DNA of 64,000 nucleotides from Sepiola atlantica (Eukaryota > Mollusca > Cephalopoda > Sepiida > Sepiolidae). The stretch spans positions 46,099,648-46,163,647 of the forward strand of contig OY744525.1 of assembly GCA_963556195.1 (NCBI GenBank), given 5' to 3'. A model generated the notes under the pieces. It saw nothing but the letters and a program-made list of their open reading frames with translations, was not told the origin of the DNA and made no database searches. Below, one piece after another: positions 1 to 10,526 of the stretch. Both the position numbers and the translations under genes were made by a program. Each line of letters begins with the position of its first letter. The first letter of the stretch is position 1.

Positions 1-84
1 ACGGTTGGCAGTGACTGAGCATGACCAAATACTTTTAATTGGTAGTTTATCTTCATATACATATATTAGCATACATACAGACTA

Positions 85-94
<10 letters not shown>

Positions 95-117
<23 letters not shown>
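95..117. repeat. (AT)n microsatellite
   Basis: Uninterrupted AT dinucleotide tract directly left of a hammerhead-like repeat. Confidence 0.95.
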
Positions 118-141
118 GTAAGTTATGAAAATTTATGGCAA

Positions 142-195
142 TTAAGCTACACAGAGGCTCCCACATTTCATCCTGGGGGGAATCTTCAGGCTAAA
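142..195 (-). ncRNA. Hammerhead-like motif, long stem III class (weak copy)
   Basis: On the minus strand CUGAAGA (189-183) is followed by a short UCC/GGA stem II, GAAA, and a stem III opened by A15.1 and closed by U16.1, with H17=A at 148. Stem I pairs AGC (192-190) with GCU (147-145) and continues UU/AA after one mismatch. Stem III has many G-U pairs here, so this looks like a weakened copy of the motif at 48,372-48,419 and 8,868-8,916. Flanking sequence (GTGTAGCTTAATTG and so on) is shared by all three. Folded by eye. Confidence 0.4.
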
Positions 196-794
196 ATGCA
201 TGGAGTTAGCTTTGCTGGGTGTTTTTTATATACACGGCTAGCTAGTTAACCAATCAGATTCTTTGTTGTTCTCTTAGCCAAACGTTGGGCTTCACACGAA
301 CAAAGGTCGGGTTAGTTTTACTTCCTATTTCCTATTCTATTGTTCTATTTTCTATAGAATGGCATATATCCTGTTTCTTTGTTGTGTCAATATAATGACA
401 GTGAGCTTATTTTAACACGTTGTTACTTGTATTTCTATATTAGGTTTTAGTTTTAAAGTTGTTAGTGTTTAGTTTAGTTTTTTTTTTACTTATTTGTTTG
501 TTTATTTATTTTTTTACATTTGCTAGCTTACGGTAAATTTATTTCTGTGTAAGCAGCTGTTTGCTATCTCACTTCTACAGTTTAATGGATTTCGAACGTC
601 TTTAAAATTTAGAATTTCAAATTTTTCATTCATGCATAATAACACGGGTCGTCTAAATTTCTACATGTACTGGCCTGTCGTATTATTTTCCATTAAATTA
701 TTGGTGAGCGTCCATTTTTCTGTTTTTATTCTATGTTCTCTGTTTTTAAATGTGCTTTTGTGGTCATAATATCTGGTTTTAAAATCTTTTTATA
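196..794. other. No gene seen; AT-rich anonymous DNA
   Basis: No open frame with recognisable domains on either strand. T-rich runs are present around 478-515. Confidence 0.6.
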
Positions 795-906
795 ACTTAC
801 TACCTAGCTCTACTTAGGTATCGAGTACTGTTGAAGTAAATACTGAAAATTGGTACATAAAAAAATTATATTTCCTTATAAAATTATATGTGGATACATG
901 AAATAG

Positions 907-908
<2 letters not shown>
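795..908 (+). repeat. Dispersed repeat, copy of 8,945-9,055
   Basis: The stretch beginning ACTACCTAGCTCTACT and ending GGATACATGAAAT is closely matched at 8,945-9,055. Both copies run into a simple-sequence tail: (AT)n here and (AAT)n(AT)n there. At 8.9 kb the same unit follows a hammerhead, so this is probably the 3' part of the same element with its ribozyme end lost. Confidence 0.65.
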
Positions 909-941
<33 letters not shown>

Positions 942-1076
942 TATAACATTATTGGTTTCATATGTGCATACATGTTTTGGTTGTACTCGTCACAGAGAGT
1001 GAACCTCTTCACTTTATTAATTTGTGTGCACGTGCATATTTTTTGTATTAAGACCAGATATTTATGCTTGAAAATG

Positions 1077-1121
<45 letters not shown>

Positions 1122-1140
1122 GTATATATATATATATGTG
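909..1140. repeat. (AT)n / TATG simple-sequence blocks
   Basis: AT tract at 909-938 and a second at about 1,077-1,140 with interspersed TATG. Reading frames through it give Ile-Tyr runs that are not genes. Confidence 0.9.
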
Positions 1141-1662
1141 TGTATCTATTAATTTGTGCGTACGTGTGTATTTTATATATTGAACATATATTTATGCTTG
1201 AAAATGAATATATGTGTATATATGTGTATATCCGTGTATGGATATTTGTTTCTGTTTATTCATGTGTATTTGTGTATCTATTAATGTGTGCACACGTGTG
1301 TATTTTATATAAAGATCAGATATTTATGCTTGAATAGGTTTGTAAATAGATTAAAACTTCGAAGTGTTAAATAGAAAAGAAAGGAATCCAGGCTAAGTAG
1401 GTAATAAAACAATAGAAAAAAAAAGAATTAGAAGGCAGGTAATAAAAAAGAATAAAAAAGATAGAAATCAATTGAAAGAGTTAACAAGTGAAGTATGTAA
1501 TCCGATAGTAATTTATAAAAAATAGCTCATCCCCAAAAAGATTTATTTAAAGGGAAAGTTTTCCAAATCCATCTCACTTCTCTGTCATCTTTGGCCAGAA
1601 GAGGTTTACTCTCTGTGAAGAGTACAACCGAAACATGTATGCACATATGTAACCAATAATGT
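946..1662. repeat. Imperfect inverted repeat with a decayed hammerhead
   Basis: The arms at about 946-1,000 and 1,602-1,662 are inverted copies (ATGTGCATACATGTTTTGG against its complement). The right arm read on plus has AGAAGA, a long stem II (ACUCU/AGAGU plus GGUU/AACC), GAAA, and an ACAU...AUGU stem III. The core reads CAGAAGA instead of CUGANGA, so the ribozyme should be dead. Probably a foldback of an old hammerhead element. Confidence 0.45.
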
Positions 1663-1773
1663 TTGTATAAATAAAAATTTATACTTAAGAACAGCTCTAC
1701 TTGTTATTGAGCAATTTTTATAAACACTTGAGTTTCAACGGATTTACATCTACAGAAACTAATACAATACATG

Positions 1774-1776
<3 letters not shown>

Positions 1777-1814
<38 letters not shown>
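1777..1814. repeat. (AT)n microsatellite
   Basis: Long AT tract. The sequence just left of it (AGCTCTACTTGTTATTGAGC at about 1,691) recurs near 17,400. Confidence 0.9.
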
Positions 1815-1817
<3 letters not shown>

Positions 1818-2719
1818 AAGTGAAGCCAGTCGGATTTGCAACTTTTGTCATGCATACGTTCTCTCCTAGAAAATCAATATGTAATTCTGAATAGCCAGTC
1901 ATTTATGGGAATCATCGGTCTCTATTCTTAAAAAGTAAAAATTGAAATTACAATCGATTTTATCGATTACATACTATATCTGGCCAGATATTACCTTTAG
2001 TAACAGTCACTTCCCGATATACACTGATTTTTCACCTGTTTATTAGCAAATGAAATAGTTGTGTTTGTTACAACTAACAAAATTTCAAATAGCGTCCAAA
2101 TTCTGTTCATCACTTAAACCTTTTCCTTCATTGATTTCTTTATTCATTGTTTTCAATATCATTTCTGGTTATAATGAAAACACTTATTATAAATCAACAG
2201 AGCTACTTAACCACAGCTTTCATTTCAATTACGTCATGACTCATCCTCTGACTTGCAAATTTTTCATTTAAAAATAAACAAATAGTATGTTGACAACAAA
2301 AAGTTTAAATAAAAATAAATGAAAAAATTTAAGTTTTAACCTTTTCCATTACCATAAAGCAGAAACCTCCAAGCATCTTTGTGTTTACACACCAGTTGTT
2401 GGGGATTTACTTTAGCATCATAATTAATTTCTTAATTGTATTACACCCAGCATCCCAAGGGCTCTTCATGCCAAATGTAATGCAATTCTAATCAATAGTT
2501 TTGGCATACTTCTTTCATTACATTCGAACTAACCTACAACTTTTATAATTAAAGTCACTTAAAAAGAAAAACAGTTGTTTTGTTCACAAAAATACTAATA
2601 CTTCAAGTTAACTGCTGCCGATTCTTGCTTCCCAACTTTTATATTTAACTTGGAAAAATAGTTGTCATCATGTTTACATCACAGACAATACTAACACTTT
2701 AGAGTCAGCTAGTAATTAA
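1815..2719. other. No gene seen
   Basis: AT-rich DNA. A 70-codon open frame at 2,059-2,271 has no recognisable domain and the composition of chance ORFs. Confidence 0.55.
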
Positions 2720-2959
2720 ATTATGCTACTTCAAGCATGTGTGTGTGTGTGTTTCTCGTCTCCACATTAATTACCCATCATTATTTGTTTTGTTTTTTTA
2801 CTATTAGCGACAAGTTCTTAAACAAACTTTTTAAAAATCTTATTTCACAAAATAATTTAATTATGAAATTTAAGTCACCATCATTAATTTCCCTTTCTTT
2901 ATAAACAAGTCAGTTATCAGTTCTTTTACTCCTGGGCAACACCGGGTAGGTGTAGCTAG
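2720..2959 (+). mobile_element. Helitron-like non-autonomous element (3' end)
   Basis: The right end carries a hairpin (CTGGGCAACACCGGGT) followed by CTAG and then T, the classic Helitron 3' signature of hairpin plus CTRR before a T. The left part (GTGTGTGTGTTTCTCGTCTC) resembles 4,178-4,208. The left boundary is uncertain. No Rep/helicase coding is present, so it would be non-autonomous. Confidence 0.45.
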
Positions 2960-4148
2960 TGGATAATATAGAAGTAAAGAGACTTATTATTTTGCCATCT
3001 AATTTACATGTTTCTGGTCTGCACGAACAATCTATGTAAATTAAATGACAAAATATAACAATCAGGAAGCAACACTTAAAAGGAGAATCGACATTTTTTT
3101 CTAAATGCTCACAAAGACATAAAAAAATATGAGTGGTTTGAATCAGTATATAGTAAAAGAGGGTGGGTAAAATATATACATAACTAACTGAGATATAGTT
3201 GACTTATTTAATTAATTACAAATTACGGGCAATTACAAGAATAAAACAGATTTTTTTCAAACATAACTCAATCCGAGAAATAAGTAATATTTTACCATAT
3301 AGTGTGTCATTAAAGTATATGGGGGAAAAAAACCTTTAGGAAACAAACGTTGATTCACTTAGGTTTTTGTAGATATGTATTAGTACAGATGTTGGACACA
3401 TCATTGAACTTTATTTTTAATTCATTGTTTATATTTTCATATATTGAAACAAAACTTTCTAATCATATATAAAAAATTACACCTAGCCTAAGTTTGAATT
3501 TGTAGATGGTTAATAGAATCTAAAATTGTGCAGTGATTAAAAAGTTTGTTTCACCATAAACACCTGCCATATACCCGACTAAGTTTTTAAGTAAAATAAA
3601 ATAAAAATGTTTTAAAAAATTAATTTTATTAAAAAGATATTTTATCCGGGTCGACATTCTCTTCTTTCGTATTCAGTAGGAGTAGGAGGTAATATTCCCC
3701 ATACAGAAAAAAAGTATTTCCATTGCCAGTCTTAAAAAAAGAGGAACTCATTTTTAATGGACGCCATGTTTGTTCTCTGCAATAAATGGAAATACTAATA
3801 TCAATTCTAAATAATAAGAAAAATAATACATTATTTTATTTATTTTTAATAAATAATATTTCTATTCAAAGAAAATTACATTTTTATGAATAAATATTCA
3901 GTGCAGTGCCTTGCACAACATTAGTGTCGGCATATTCTTAGATGTGTGAATTGATTTGCACACATATCGATTTAATTTTCGCTTTTGTTTAAATATTAGT
4001 TCATGTTTTTAAGATCCTTAATATTCGAAACTAACTTTAAAAAATCTGTTTTTCAAATTTATTTTTAGAGAAAAAAGTGATACTTTATTGACTTTTTTGG
4101 CATATTGATTTATTTTGGATTCGACTGGAATGAAAAATAACGAGCATT
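2960..4148. other. No gene seen
   Basis: AT-rich intronic or intergenic DNA below the protocadherin exon. It could be intron of that minus-strand gene, whose next exon I could not find. Confidence 0.5.
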
Positions 4149-5596
4149 TAATCCCTATATTAATAAAATTATGAAACAACTTTGTGTGTGAATGTGTTTC
4201 CCGCCTCGACATGACTTACATATTTTGTCTTTACTATTAGTCAAATTTGTATTATAATTAAAAAATGCAACAATATATTTTTTTTAATTAATTTAATTAT
4301 ACAATGAATTTTGGTTTTCCCATAAACAAGTCAGCCATTTTAGTCTTTTGTTAATAGTTCTAAAATAAATTAATAACTCCGTAACTCTTCGAAAATTGAA
4401 AGAAAATTGGAAGCGTTTAAATTGTTGGATAGAAAGTCATTTCTGGTTTGTATATTCTTAGCGAATCCTCATGGATTAAAAGATTGAAACTTTTGTAAGC
4501 TATTTATATCAAATAATTACATATCGACCACCAGAATGCATTTCGGTTGTTTTGCAAACAACTCAGCCATTTAAATCATTTATTAATAGCTGGAAACTGA
4601 AAACAATTATTATTTTGTGTCCCTTCGATACTTGAAAGGAGTTTGGAAACATTTAAACTGTCGAATAGAAAGTCAATATAAACTTCTTAGCAAATGCTCA
4701 TTTAATTAAAAGATTACAAATTTTGTAAGTTATTTACATCAAATAATTACATTTAGAAGTTAAACAACATTACTTTAACAACAATTAATTATAGTTTTAT
4801 AACAATTTACATTACATCGCGTGGAGTCTGATAGGAGGACGGCGAGCAACACTAGTTTGTGCATCCATCGAGGAGCTGGGTACAAGTTTGTGTTCCCTGC
4901 ATAGGCATGGCACACACAGTCCCCTGTATTTTGTCCCCGGTCACCCCTAAACTGTAATATTATATCTTGGAGGACACCATCTATTCCCATCTTCCACCCT
5001 GATCTTGTTTTTTTTTACATCCCACTTAGCTCCACTCCCATCTAGAGATCGACCTGGTTGTTTTAAGAGCACTCGGAAAACAGTGGGCTATCTAACACTG
5101 AGCAGAGCCTTACTAATCTTCATTTTTCCTATCTTTTTTGTAAATGTTGTCCCACTCCGCACAATTAATGTTTTGTAAGTAAAATCTTTTTAAAACAAGT
5201 CGGGAATCATCTAGGTAAGATCAAGCCATAGACTGAATGTGGTATTTTGGTGAGTGTCTAGCGTAAGGTAAGCCCAAAAGTTGGATGACCAATGACCCTC
5301 TTTTCCCTAAAACGTTTCGGGCTTCTATGCCTAAGGCAAAGGATGAATTTTATGATCATTGTTTTAAAAAAAAAATGCTGTAAATGTATATTTTTTGCTT
5401 AAATAAAATAACAATTTGGTTCAATTAATAATTTAATGACCAGACGATACCGTAATAATTAAATTGAACTGTGAAAGTCCTGTTTGAAAAAAAAAAAATT
5501 AACAATTCGGTAAAAAAAGCCGTCATAGCTTAAAAAATACAGCAAAACTAAAACGAAAGTAAATACTCCCGGGCAACACCGGGTTGGTATAACAAG
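4149..5596 (+). mobile_element. Helitron-like non-autonomous element
   Basis: It starts near TCCCTATATTAATAAAATTA and continues with a GTGTGTGAATGTGTTTCCCG block like the 5' end at 2,735 and at about 28,290. The right end has the hairpin CCGGGCAACACCGGGT followed by ACAAG and T, so the expected CTAG is CAAG here. Internal segments 4,385-4,560 and 4,605-4,745 are degenerate copies of each other. It lies just past the protocadherin splice donor, so it is probably intronic. Boundaries are approximate. Confidence 0.4.
4775..4990 (-). other. Unidentified GC-richer open frame
   Basis: A 71-codon open frame in a patch (about 4,820-5,060) clearly richer in G and C than its surroundings. The peptide has several cysteines (GDCVCHAYAG). 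I recognise no domain and see no convincing splice signals. It could be an insert inside the Helitron-like element or a fragment of a captured gene. Confidence 0.15.
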
Positions 5597-5656
5597 TTGT
5601 TTATAATTATCAGATATCTAAAAGCAAATAAATTTACTAAAACAAAGGCTTCAAGT

Positions 5657-5662
5657 ACTTAC
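5657..5662 (-). other. Splice donor of the protocadherin exon
   Basis: The minus strand reads CAG|GTAAGT with the exon ending at 5,663. This is a consensus metazoan donor placed immediately before the in-frame stop, so the three residues before that stop (Val-Ser-Thr) are intron read-through. Confidence 0.8.
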
Positions 5663-8086
5663 CTGATATATAATGTCTGGCGTTTTCTGCATTTTTTTCC
5701 CCAACGATGAAGATTTCTTTTGATTGTTCTGCAGGATGGATCGTTTTTTCTGTCGAGCTGATGGTGTATTCTGAGTCACGTCAGGATCAGTGGCCCTTGG
5801 GACATAATTATTAGGTCGGGCTATTTCCAGCGAGGGAAGACCTGTCAGGTGAACTTGCTCTTGGGATCCTTTCTTTGACAAACTTACCTCCGACAAGTAA
5901 GGATCGTTCCTTTGTTCTTTGCACTGTATGAAACAGATGGAAATCGTAGCTGTAACCGGCACGGACACTATTACCGCCACTAATACAATAACAATCAGTA
6001 AATACATGTGTATCCGGTCGTCTGTTTTCATGTAGACACCATTTAGCATTCCCGAGGTTTCGTTGGTCACAAACAAGATCAAAGAGAGATTAGTTGAGGC
6101 TGAAAGGGTAGGTATTCCGCTGTCCTTGACGGTGATGGTGAGCTGATAATATCCAACGTCTTCCTGGGAGAGGATCTGGCTGAAAAATAGCAGGCCAGTG
6201 TACGGGTTAAGGGTGTATAGCTGCTTCTCATTACCGGCCGTTATTTCGTACTTGAGGAAGGCGTTCTCCATACTGTCTTCGTCGACGGCTTTCAGAATGG
6301 TGATATTATTCAAAGAAAGCGGATCATAGAGAACATCAAGGGTGTAAGGGTTGACCGATGGGAATGTGAAATATGGAACATTATCGTTCTCATCCCGTAT
6401 CTCTACCAAAACGTTGACTGTCGTGTTCAGGGAAGGAATTCCGTTATCCTTGATTAGAACGTGGAACTCGTAACGATTTTGAATTTCATGGTCTAAAGAT
6501 AAAAGGGTAGCGATAAACCCATCGCTGGATATGGTGAAAGGTAGGTTTTCATCATTAGTTATTAAAGAATATGTTAACTGACCACCTGACCCAAGGTCAG
6601 GGTCAGTAGCATTGATGCATCCAACATAGTATTTTGCAGGTTGGTTTTCATAAATCCAAAATTTGAAACTGTCCAATAAGGACTGAGGGGGCACATCATT
6701 GACGTCCATTACCTTGATAGAGAACTTACTTTTATTTTGTAAAGGAGGTGACCCCTTGTCCTGGCAGGAAATTGTGATTTCATGGTTTTCCTTAGATTCC
6801 CTGTCTAACGAACGTTTGACTAGAATCTTATATTTCTTTGTGCCTAAGCCCTGGAGTTGAAATTTCTCATGATTTAGTTGACACGTGACCTCACCGTTTT
6901 GTCCACTGTCATCATCAACGACTTTTACGTAAGCAATGAAACTTCCTACCTTAATATCTTCAGAAATGGTTGTAACATTTTCAGTCGACGTCGACACGAA
7001 ATTCACATCGATCTTTGGCTGATGGTTCTGCCGATTGAGGACATTCACAAGAACCATGGCGATCGATCTTAAAGGCGGGATTCCCCCATCAACAGCTTCG
7101 ATGTACAACTTGTAAGGCAACTTGGCGACGGACCTGAACTTTTTGTACAGGAATATCTCACCTGTGGATTCGTTTAATCTGAAATGCTTTCTAGCCAGGT
7201 GTGATGTGTCGGAACTAAAAGAGTAAGTAATCTTACTATTGTTCTCTGAATCGGAATCATTGGCGCTTACTACCAAAAATGCTGCCGTTGTATTGTCTTC
7301 ATTTAGAATAGAGATGTTAAAGACACTCTGCCTGAACGTCGGCGGGTTGTCATTCTCGTCTTTGACGGATATATAAACTTCTAAAACGCTTTTGTGGTTC
7401 GGTACCCCATCATTTTTGGCAGTTACTTCCACTTTATATGAAGTTTTACTTTCCCAATCTAGTTTCTTTTCGAGACGTATTGCCAGTACCGATTTCCCAT
7501 CAACCCTTTTAGATTCCACTAATGAGAAAGGTTGGTCGAAACTTTTATGCAACTCATAAATAATCTTTGAGTTAAGAACTCCTACATCTTTATCAACAGC
7601 ATTCGGGATAGATATTTTCGTCCCCTGGCTGTCACGTTCAGAGAATTTTATATTTATTTCCGCCACGGGAAACTCCGGTGAATGGTCATTGACATCTTTA
7701 ATGATGACCTTGACTTCTAAAATCTGCATAAAAGACTCTGCCCTCCTGACGGCCACGTCGACAATTATAAAACATTCCACATTGTAAGTACAGAGTGATT
7801 CAGCATCCAGCATTTTTGCAGTGTACAGTTTCCCCGTCTTTTTTGAAGCGCGGAACAACGTGGTGCCATCTGCGGAGCCTTGCTGCAGGATGCTGAATGT
7901 AATTTCGTTCCGTTTCAGAGCGTGCCCTTCCTCTCTGTTTTGCCGGATGTTTTCCATTAGGTGTGAATCTCTGGCCAAGTCACCGACAAGAGTGCCGGGC
8001 TTCCTGCCTTCTTCAATCACGTAGGTCAGATCGAGAGTGAGGCATAAAGAGACAAAAGAGGTGACAAAGATTACGGTCGTCCACAT
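5663..8086 (-). CDS. Protocadherin, large ectodomain/TM exon (808 codons, continues 3')
   Basis: Type I membrane adhesion protein for calcium-dependent homophilic recognition, typically between neurons. The translated exon has a hydrophobic signal peptide (about 1-17) and six cadherin repeats. The inter-repeat calcium motifs are visible: DVNDHSPEF 131-139, DENDNPPTF 243-251, a degenerate NRQNHQPKI 351-359, DVNDVPPQS 461-469 and DENDNVPYF 565-573. A membrane helix lies at about 692-720, followed by a cytoplasmic tail of about 88 residues rich in Ser, Lys and Gln. EC3 lacks the Asp residues of its C-terminal linker motif, so the EC3-EC4 joint probably binds less calcium. Coding through signal peptide, all repeats and TM in one exon is the layout of octopus clustered protocadherins. 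The exon ends in phase 0 after Gln808 at a GTAAGT donor, so further tail residues come from downstream exons not identified here. No stop or frameshift is present, so it appears functional. Confidence 0.95.
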
Positions 8087-8157
8087 TTTCGATGCTAAAA
8101 GTCACAGGAAGTTCTTCTTTGTTTATTTACCCTGGGCAGGAATATTCACTATTAGAT
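8087..8157 (-). other. 5' UTR segment of the protocadherin exon
   Basis: Seventy-one bases lie between the start codon and an upstream splice acceptor. In-frame stops precede the ATG, which supports this start. Confidence 0.65.
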
Positions 8158-8178
8158 CTGAAAAGGAGAAAGAAATAA
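8158..8178 (-). other. Splice acceptor upstream of the protocadherin start
   Basis: The minus strand shows a long pyrimidine tract (TTTCTTTCTCCTTTT) ending in CAG at 8,160-8,158. This predicts an intron in the 5' UTR and a promoter and first exon further up (coordinates above 8,200). Confidence 0.65.
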
Positions 8179-8457
8179 AAACAATATTTTATACATCATT
8201 TTAATCACAGTAGATTTGCTATACAGAAAGAGATCGTGCCAGAAATATTCAGCACATAATATAAAATTGAAAAGAAAAACATACAACTAATATGTATTAT
8301 CTTAATCATGATAGATTTTTCATATGCAAACAAAAGCAAATTCGGTCACTAGAACTTCAAATAAAATCTTGTAGGTTAATAGATAAAGCATTAGTCGCTA
8401 TTCTAATAAACTGCTTAGTTTGTTTACTTTAAGTCTACTTATAATTTTACGAGCACT

Positions 8458-8600
8458 TTCTCTGTCTGTCTGTCTGTCTGTCTCTGTGTGTCTGAAAAAA
8501 AAATCAAAGTAGTATCCAGTCGAATAAATTATCTTTTTCTATCCACTTATAATATAACTAAGACTTTCTCTGTTTGTTTGTTTGTTTGAAAGTCTGCATG
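8458..8600. repeat. (CTGT)n and (GTTT)n microsatellites
   Basis: CTGT units at about 8,461-8,490 and GTTT units at about 8,570-8,588, each preceded by CCACTTATAAT/CTACTTATAAT-like sequence. The arrangement repeats every 100-120 bp and resembles 5' ends of Helitron-like elements. Confidence 0.6.
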
Positions 8601-8867
8601 TAAGAAACTTACTTTACATTAATAAATAAACAATAAAGAAACTTAACGCTGACATTTGAAATCGAAACGGCGAATCTGAGGCCTGCTGTCTGAGCTAACT
8701 GACTGAGCTTATTAAATTCTTCCAAATTAACTCACTTAAACACTGAACACGCTCGGTTGACAGTGGAACTCTTCAGTCACAGGAGGGTGATACGCGGCAG
8801 CCTAGCTAAAATATACGACCTCACTCTGATTTAAGACAAATTCTTTTTTTGCTCGTCTACTTATAAT

Positions 8868-8916
8868 AGCCTGACGATTCCTTACGGGGATGAAACGCGG
8901 AATATTCTGTGTAGCT
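8868..8916 (+). ncRNA. Hammerhead ribozyme, type I fold with long stem III
   Basis: CUGACGA at 8,871-8,877; stem II UCCU/GGGA closed by a UACG loop, with a U.U pair next to the core; GAA at 8,892-8,894; A15.1 at 8,895. Stem III pairs 8,895-8,902 with 8,905-8,912 (including three G-U pairs) and ends at U16.1 (8,912). H17 is A at 8,913. Stem I is AGC (8,868-8,870) with GCU (8,914-8,916). Every invariant core base is present. Predicted cleavage lies between 8,913 and 8,914. The loop-proximal stem III pairs differ from the 48.4-kb copy yet stay paired, which argues for selection on structure. Hand-folded. Confidence 0.6.
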
Positions 8917-8939
8917 CATTTGCCATAAATATATTTTCA

Positions 8940-9047
8940 CAACTTACTACCTAGCTCTACTCACGTATTGAGCATTGTTGAAGTAAATACTGAAAATTGA
9001 TACATAAAAGATTATATATCCTTATAACATTTTATGTAGATACATGA

Positions 9048-9055
<8 letters not shown>
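8940..9055 (+). repeat. 3' part of the hammerhead-bearing repeat
   Basis: Direct continuation of the element whose hammerhead is at 8,868-8,916. It is closely similar to 790-908 and ends in simple-sequence DNA. Confidence 0.6.

Positions 9056-9138
<83 letters not shown>
9049..9138. repeat. (AAT)n(AT)n microsatellite
   Basis: AAT triplets to about 9,089, then a pure AT tract to 9,138. Confidence 0.95.
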
Positions 9139-9143
<5 letters not shown>

Positions 9144-9798
9144 GGAAGTTTTTCAACCATTAAAACTATATATAAAAAAAAAAAAATTTTCAATTTAAAA
9201 AAAAAAATAAAAAATAAATAAAAATAAATAAATAAAAAAAAAAACTTAAGTCACAAGTCGTTCAGTGGAAAATCACTCATGTAAGTCAATTTAATTTTTA
9301 CAGTTATTATATTAGTTTACTTCTAACATTATTTAAGGGATCATCAGTTGTTTACCATGAAAAACTGTTTCAGGAATTTAAAAACAAGACAGTATTTAAT
9401 TTCATGGCTTCCCAGCAGCTGATAATAATGAACAAATACACAATACTTTTTCCAAAAAAATTATGTTCTTAAATTCACCATAGAACTGACCATAACTAAT
9501 AAAATCCCATTCTCATTGACACCTCTAATAATACGTTTAACACTTCTAGTCTTTTAAATTACAAGAGCGATTAACGCTATCACTACAAAATAGCTATTGT
9601 TAAAAATCTATTAAACCGTGCCAAATTAATCTCCTAAAAAAATACTATTCATTGAATTAAAAAACATAAAGCAACTACTTATTAACAACGAATTCCCTGA
9701 TTATATCGTTGATGAATAAATAAAATTAATGATTCGAAACTTTAAAAACACCACTACAAATAATAATAATAATATCCAACATCACAACTCAAACAATA

Positions 9799-10227
9799 TT
9801 GACATACTATTGTAATCAAATGCAACCAAACTTCAGATTGGAAAAAAAAGCTATGAAAAATATTGTACACAGATACATATCCCCAATTGACAATAATTAT
9901 AAAATTAGACTTATTATTTACTATGAGAAATTTAAAACACAAAGTCTTGTAGTAAAAAGCAACTCCTCCCCAACCCCAAAACCACTAGAAAGAACCAATG
10001 TTATTTATAAGTTTAAATGCTCTGTGGAAGAATGTAACTCCCAGAATAATAATAAAGCTAATAGCTACATTGGTTTTACAAGAACTACCCTATCCTGCCG
10101 CCTCACCATGCATCTTGTAAACTCAAGCTCAATTCACCAACATCTACAAAAACATAACTTACCTCACTCTGATTTAAGACAAATGCTAGTTAATAACACT
10201 AAAATAATACATTCTGAAACCAATTAA
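9799..10227 (+). pseudogene. PLE-A GIY-YIG endonuclease domain
   Basis: A 142-codon open frame covering the RT thumb end and the C-terminal endonuclease. The GIY half reads VIYKFKC (about 68-74) and the YIG half NSYIGFTRTTLSCRLTMHL (about 90-108), followed by the family pattern of HLQKHN and a final TNTKIIHSE-like block. In Penelope-like elements this domain nicks target DNA to prime reverse transcription. The rest of the ORF upstream is broken, so it is not expected to be expressed as a full protein. Confidence 0.75.
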
Positions 10228-10486
10228 AAAGAATTAAAAATACTTGAAGTTATCTACATAAAAACACAATAACCTACAATTAATAACATCACATATGAAA
10301 CCAGTGGTAACATTTTAAAATGCTTAATGTAATGCGACTTTATTCTGTGATGCCACTCCGGCGTCACTGAATTTAAATTGTCAACGTCTTTCCTGAAACA
10401 ATGCGAAAACATTCTCTGCACCTTTCTGCGCTGTCTTTTGAAAATATTCTCTTCTTTTTCCAGCTCTTTTGTTCATTTGCTTTTGA

Positions 10487-10526
10487 CACCTGAGGATGAT
10501 TCGATGATGAATCGAAAACGTTCGTG
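10487..10526 (+). ncRNA. Hammerhead ribozyme motif of PLE-A
   Basis: CUGAGGA 10,490-10,496, stem II GAUUC/GAAUC (10,498-10,502 with 10,509-10,513), GAA 10,514-10,516, minimal palindromic stem III AACGUU 10,517-10,522, H17=C at 10,523, stem I CAC (10,487-10,489) with GUG (10,524-10,526). One extra U separates A9 from stem II. The very short stem III is the form known in PLE hammerheads, which are thought to act as dimers. Confidence 0.55.

Noticed and set aside
888..1337. 149-codon frame with Ile-Tyr runs
   Set aside because: Produced by (AT)n and TATG simple sequence. The same applies to similar frames at 14,111, 16,713, 17,024, 17,436, 35,788, 50,234, 51,143, 54,118, 57,596 and 63,580.
6878..8024. 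Plus-strand frames within the protocadherin exon
   Set aside because: Antisense shadows of a well-supported coding exon.
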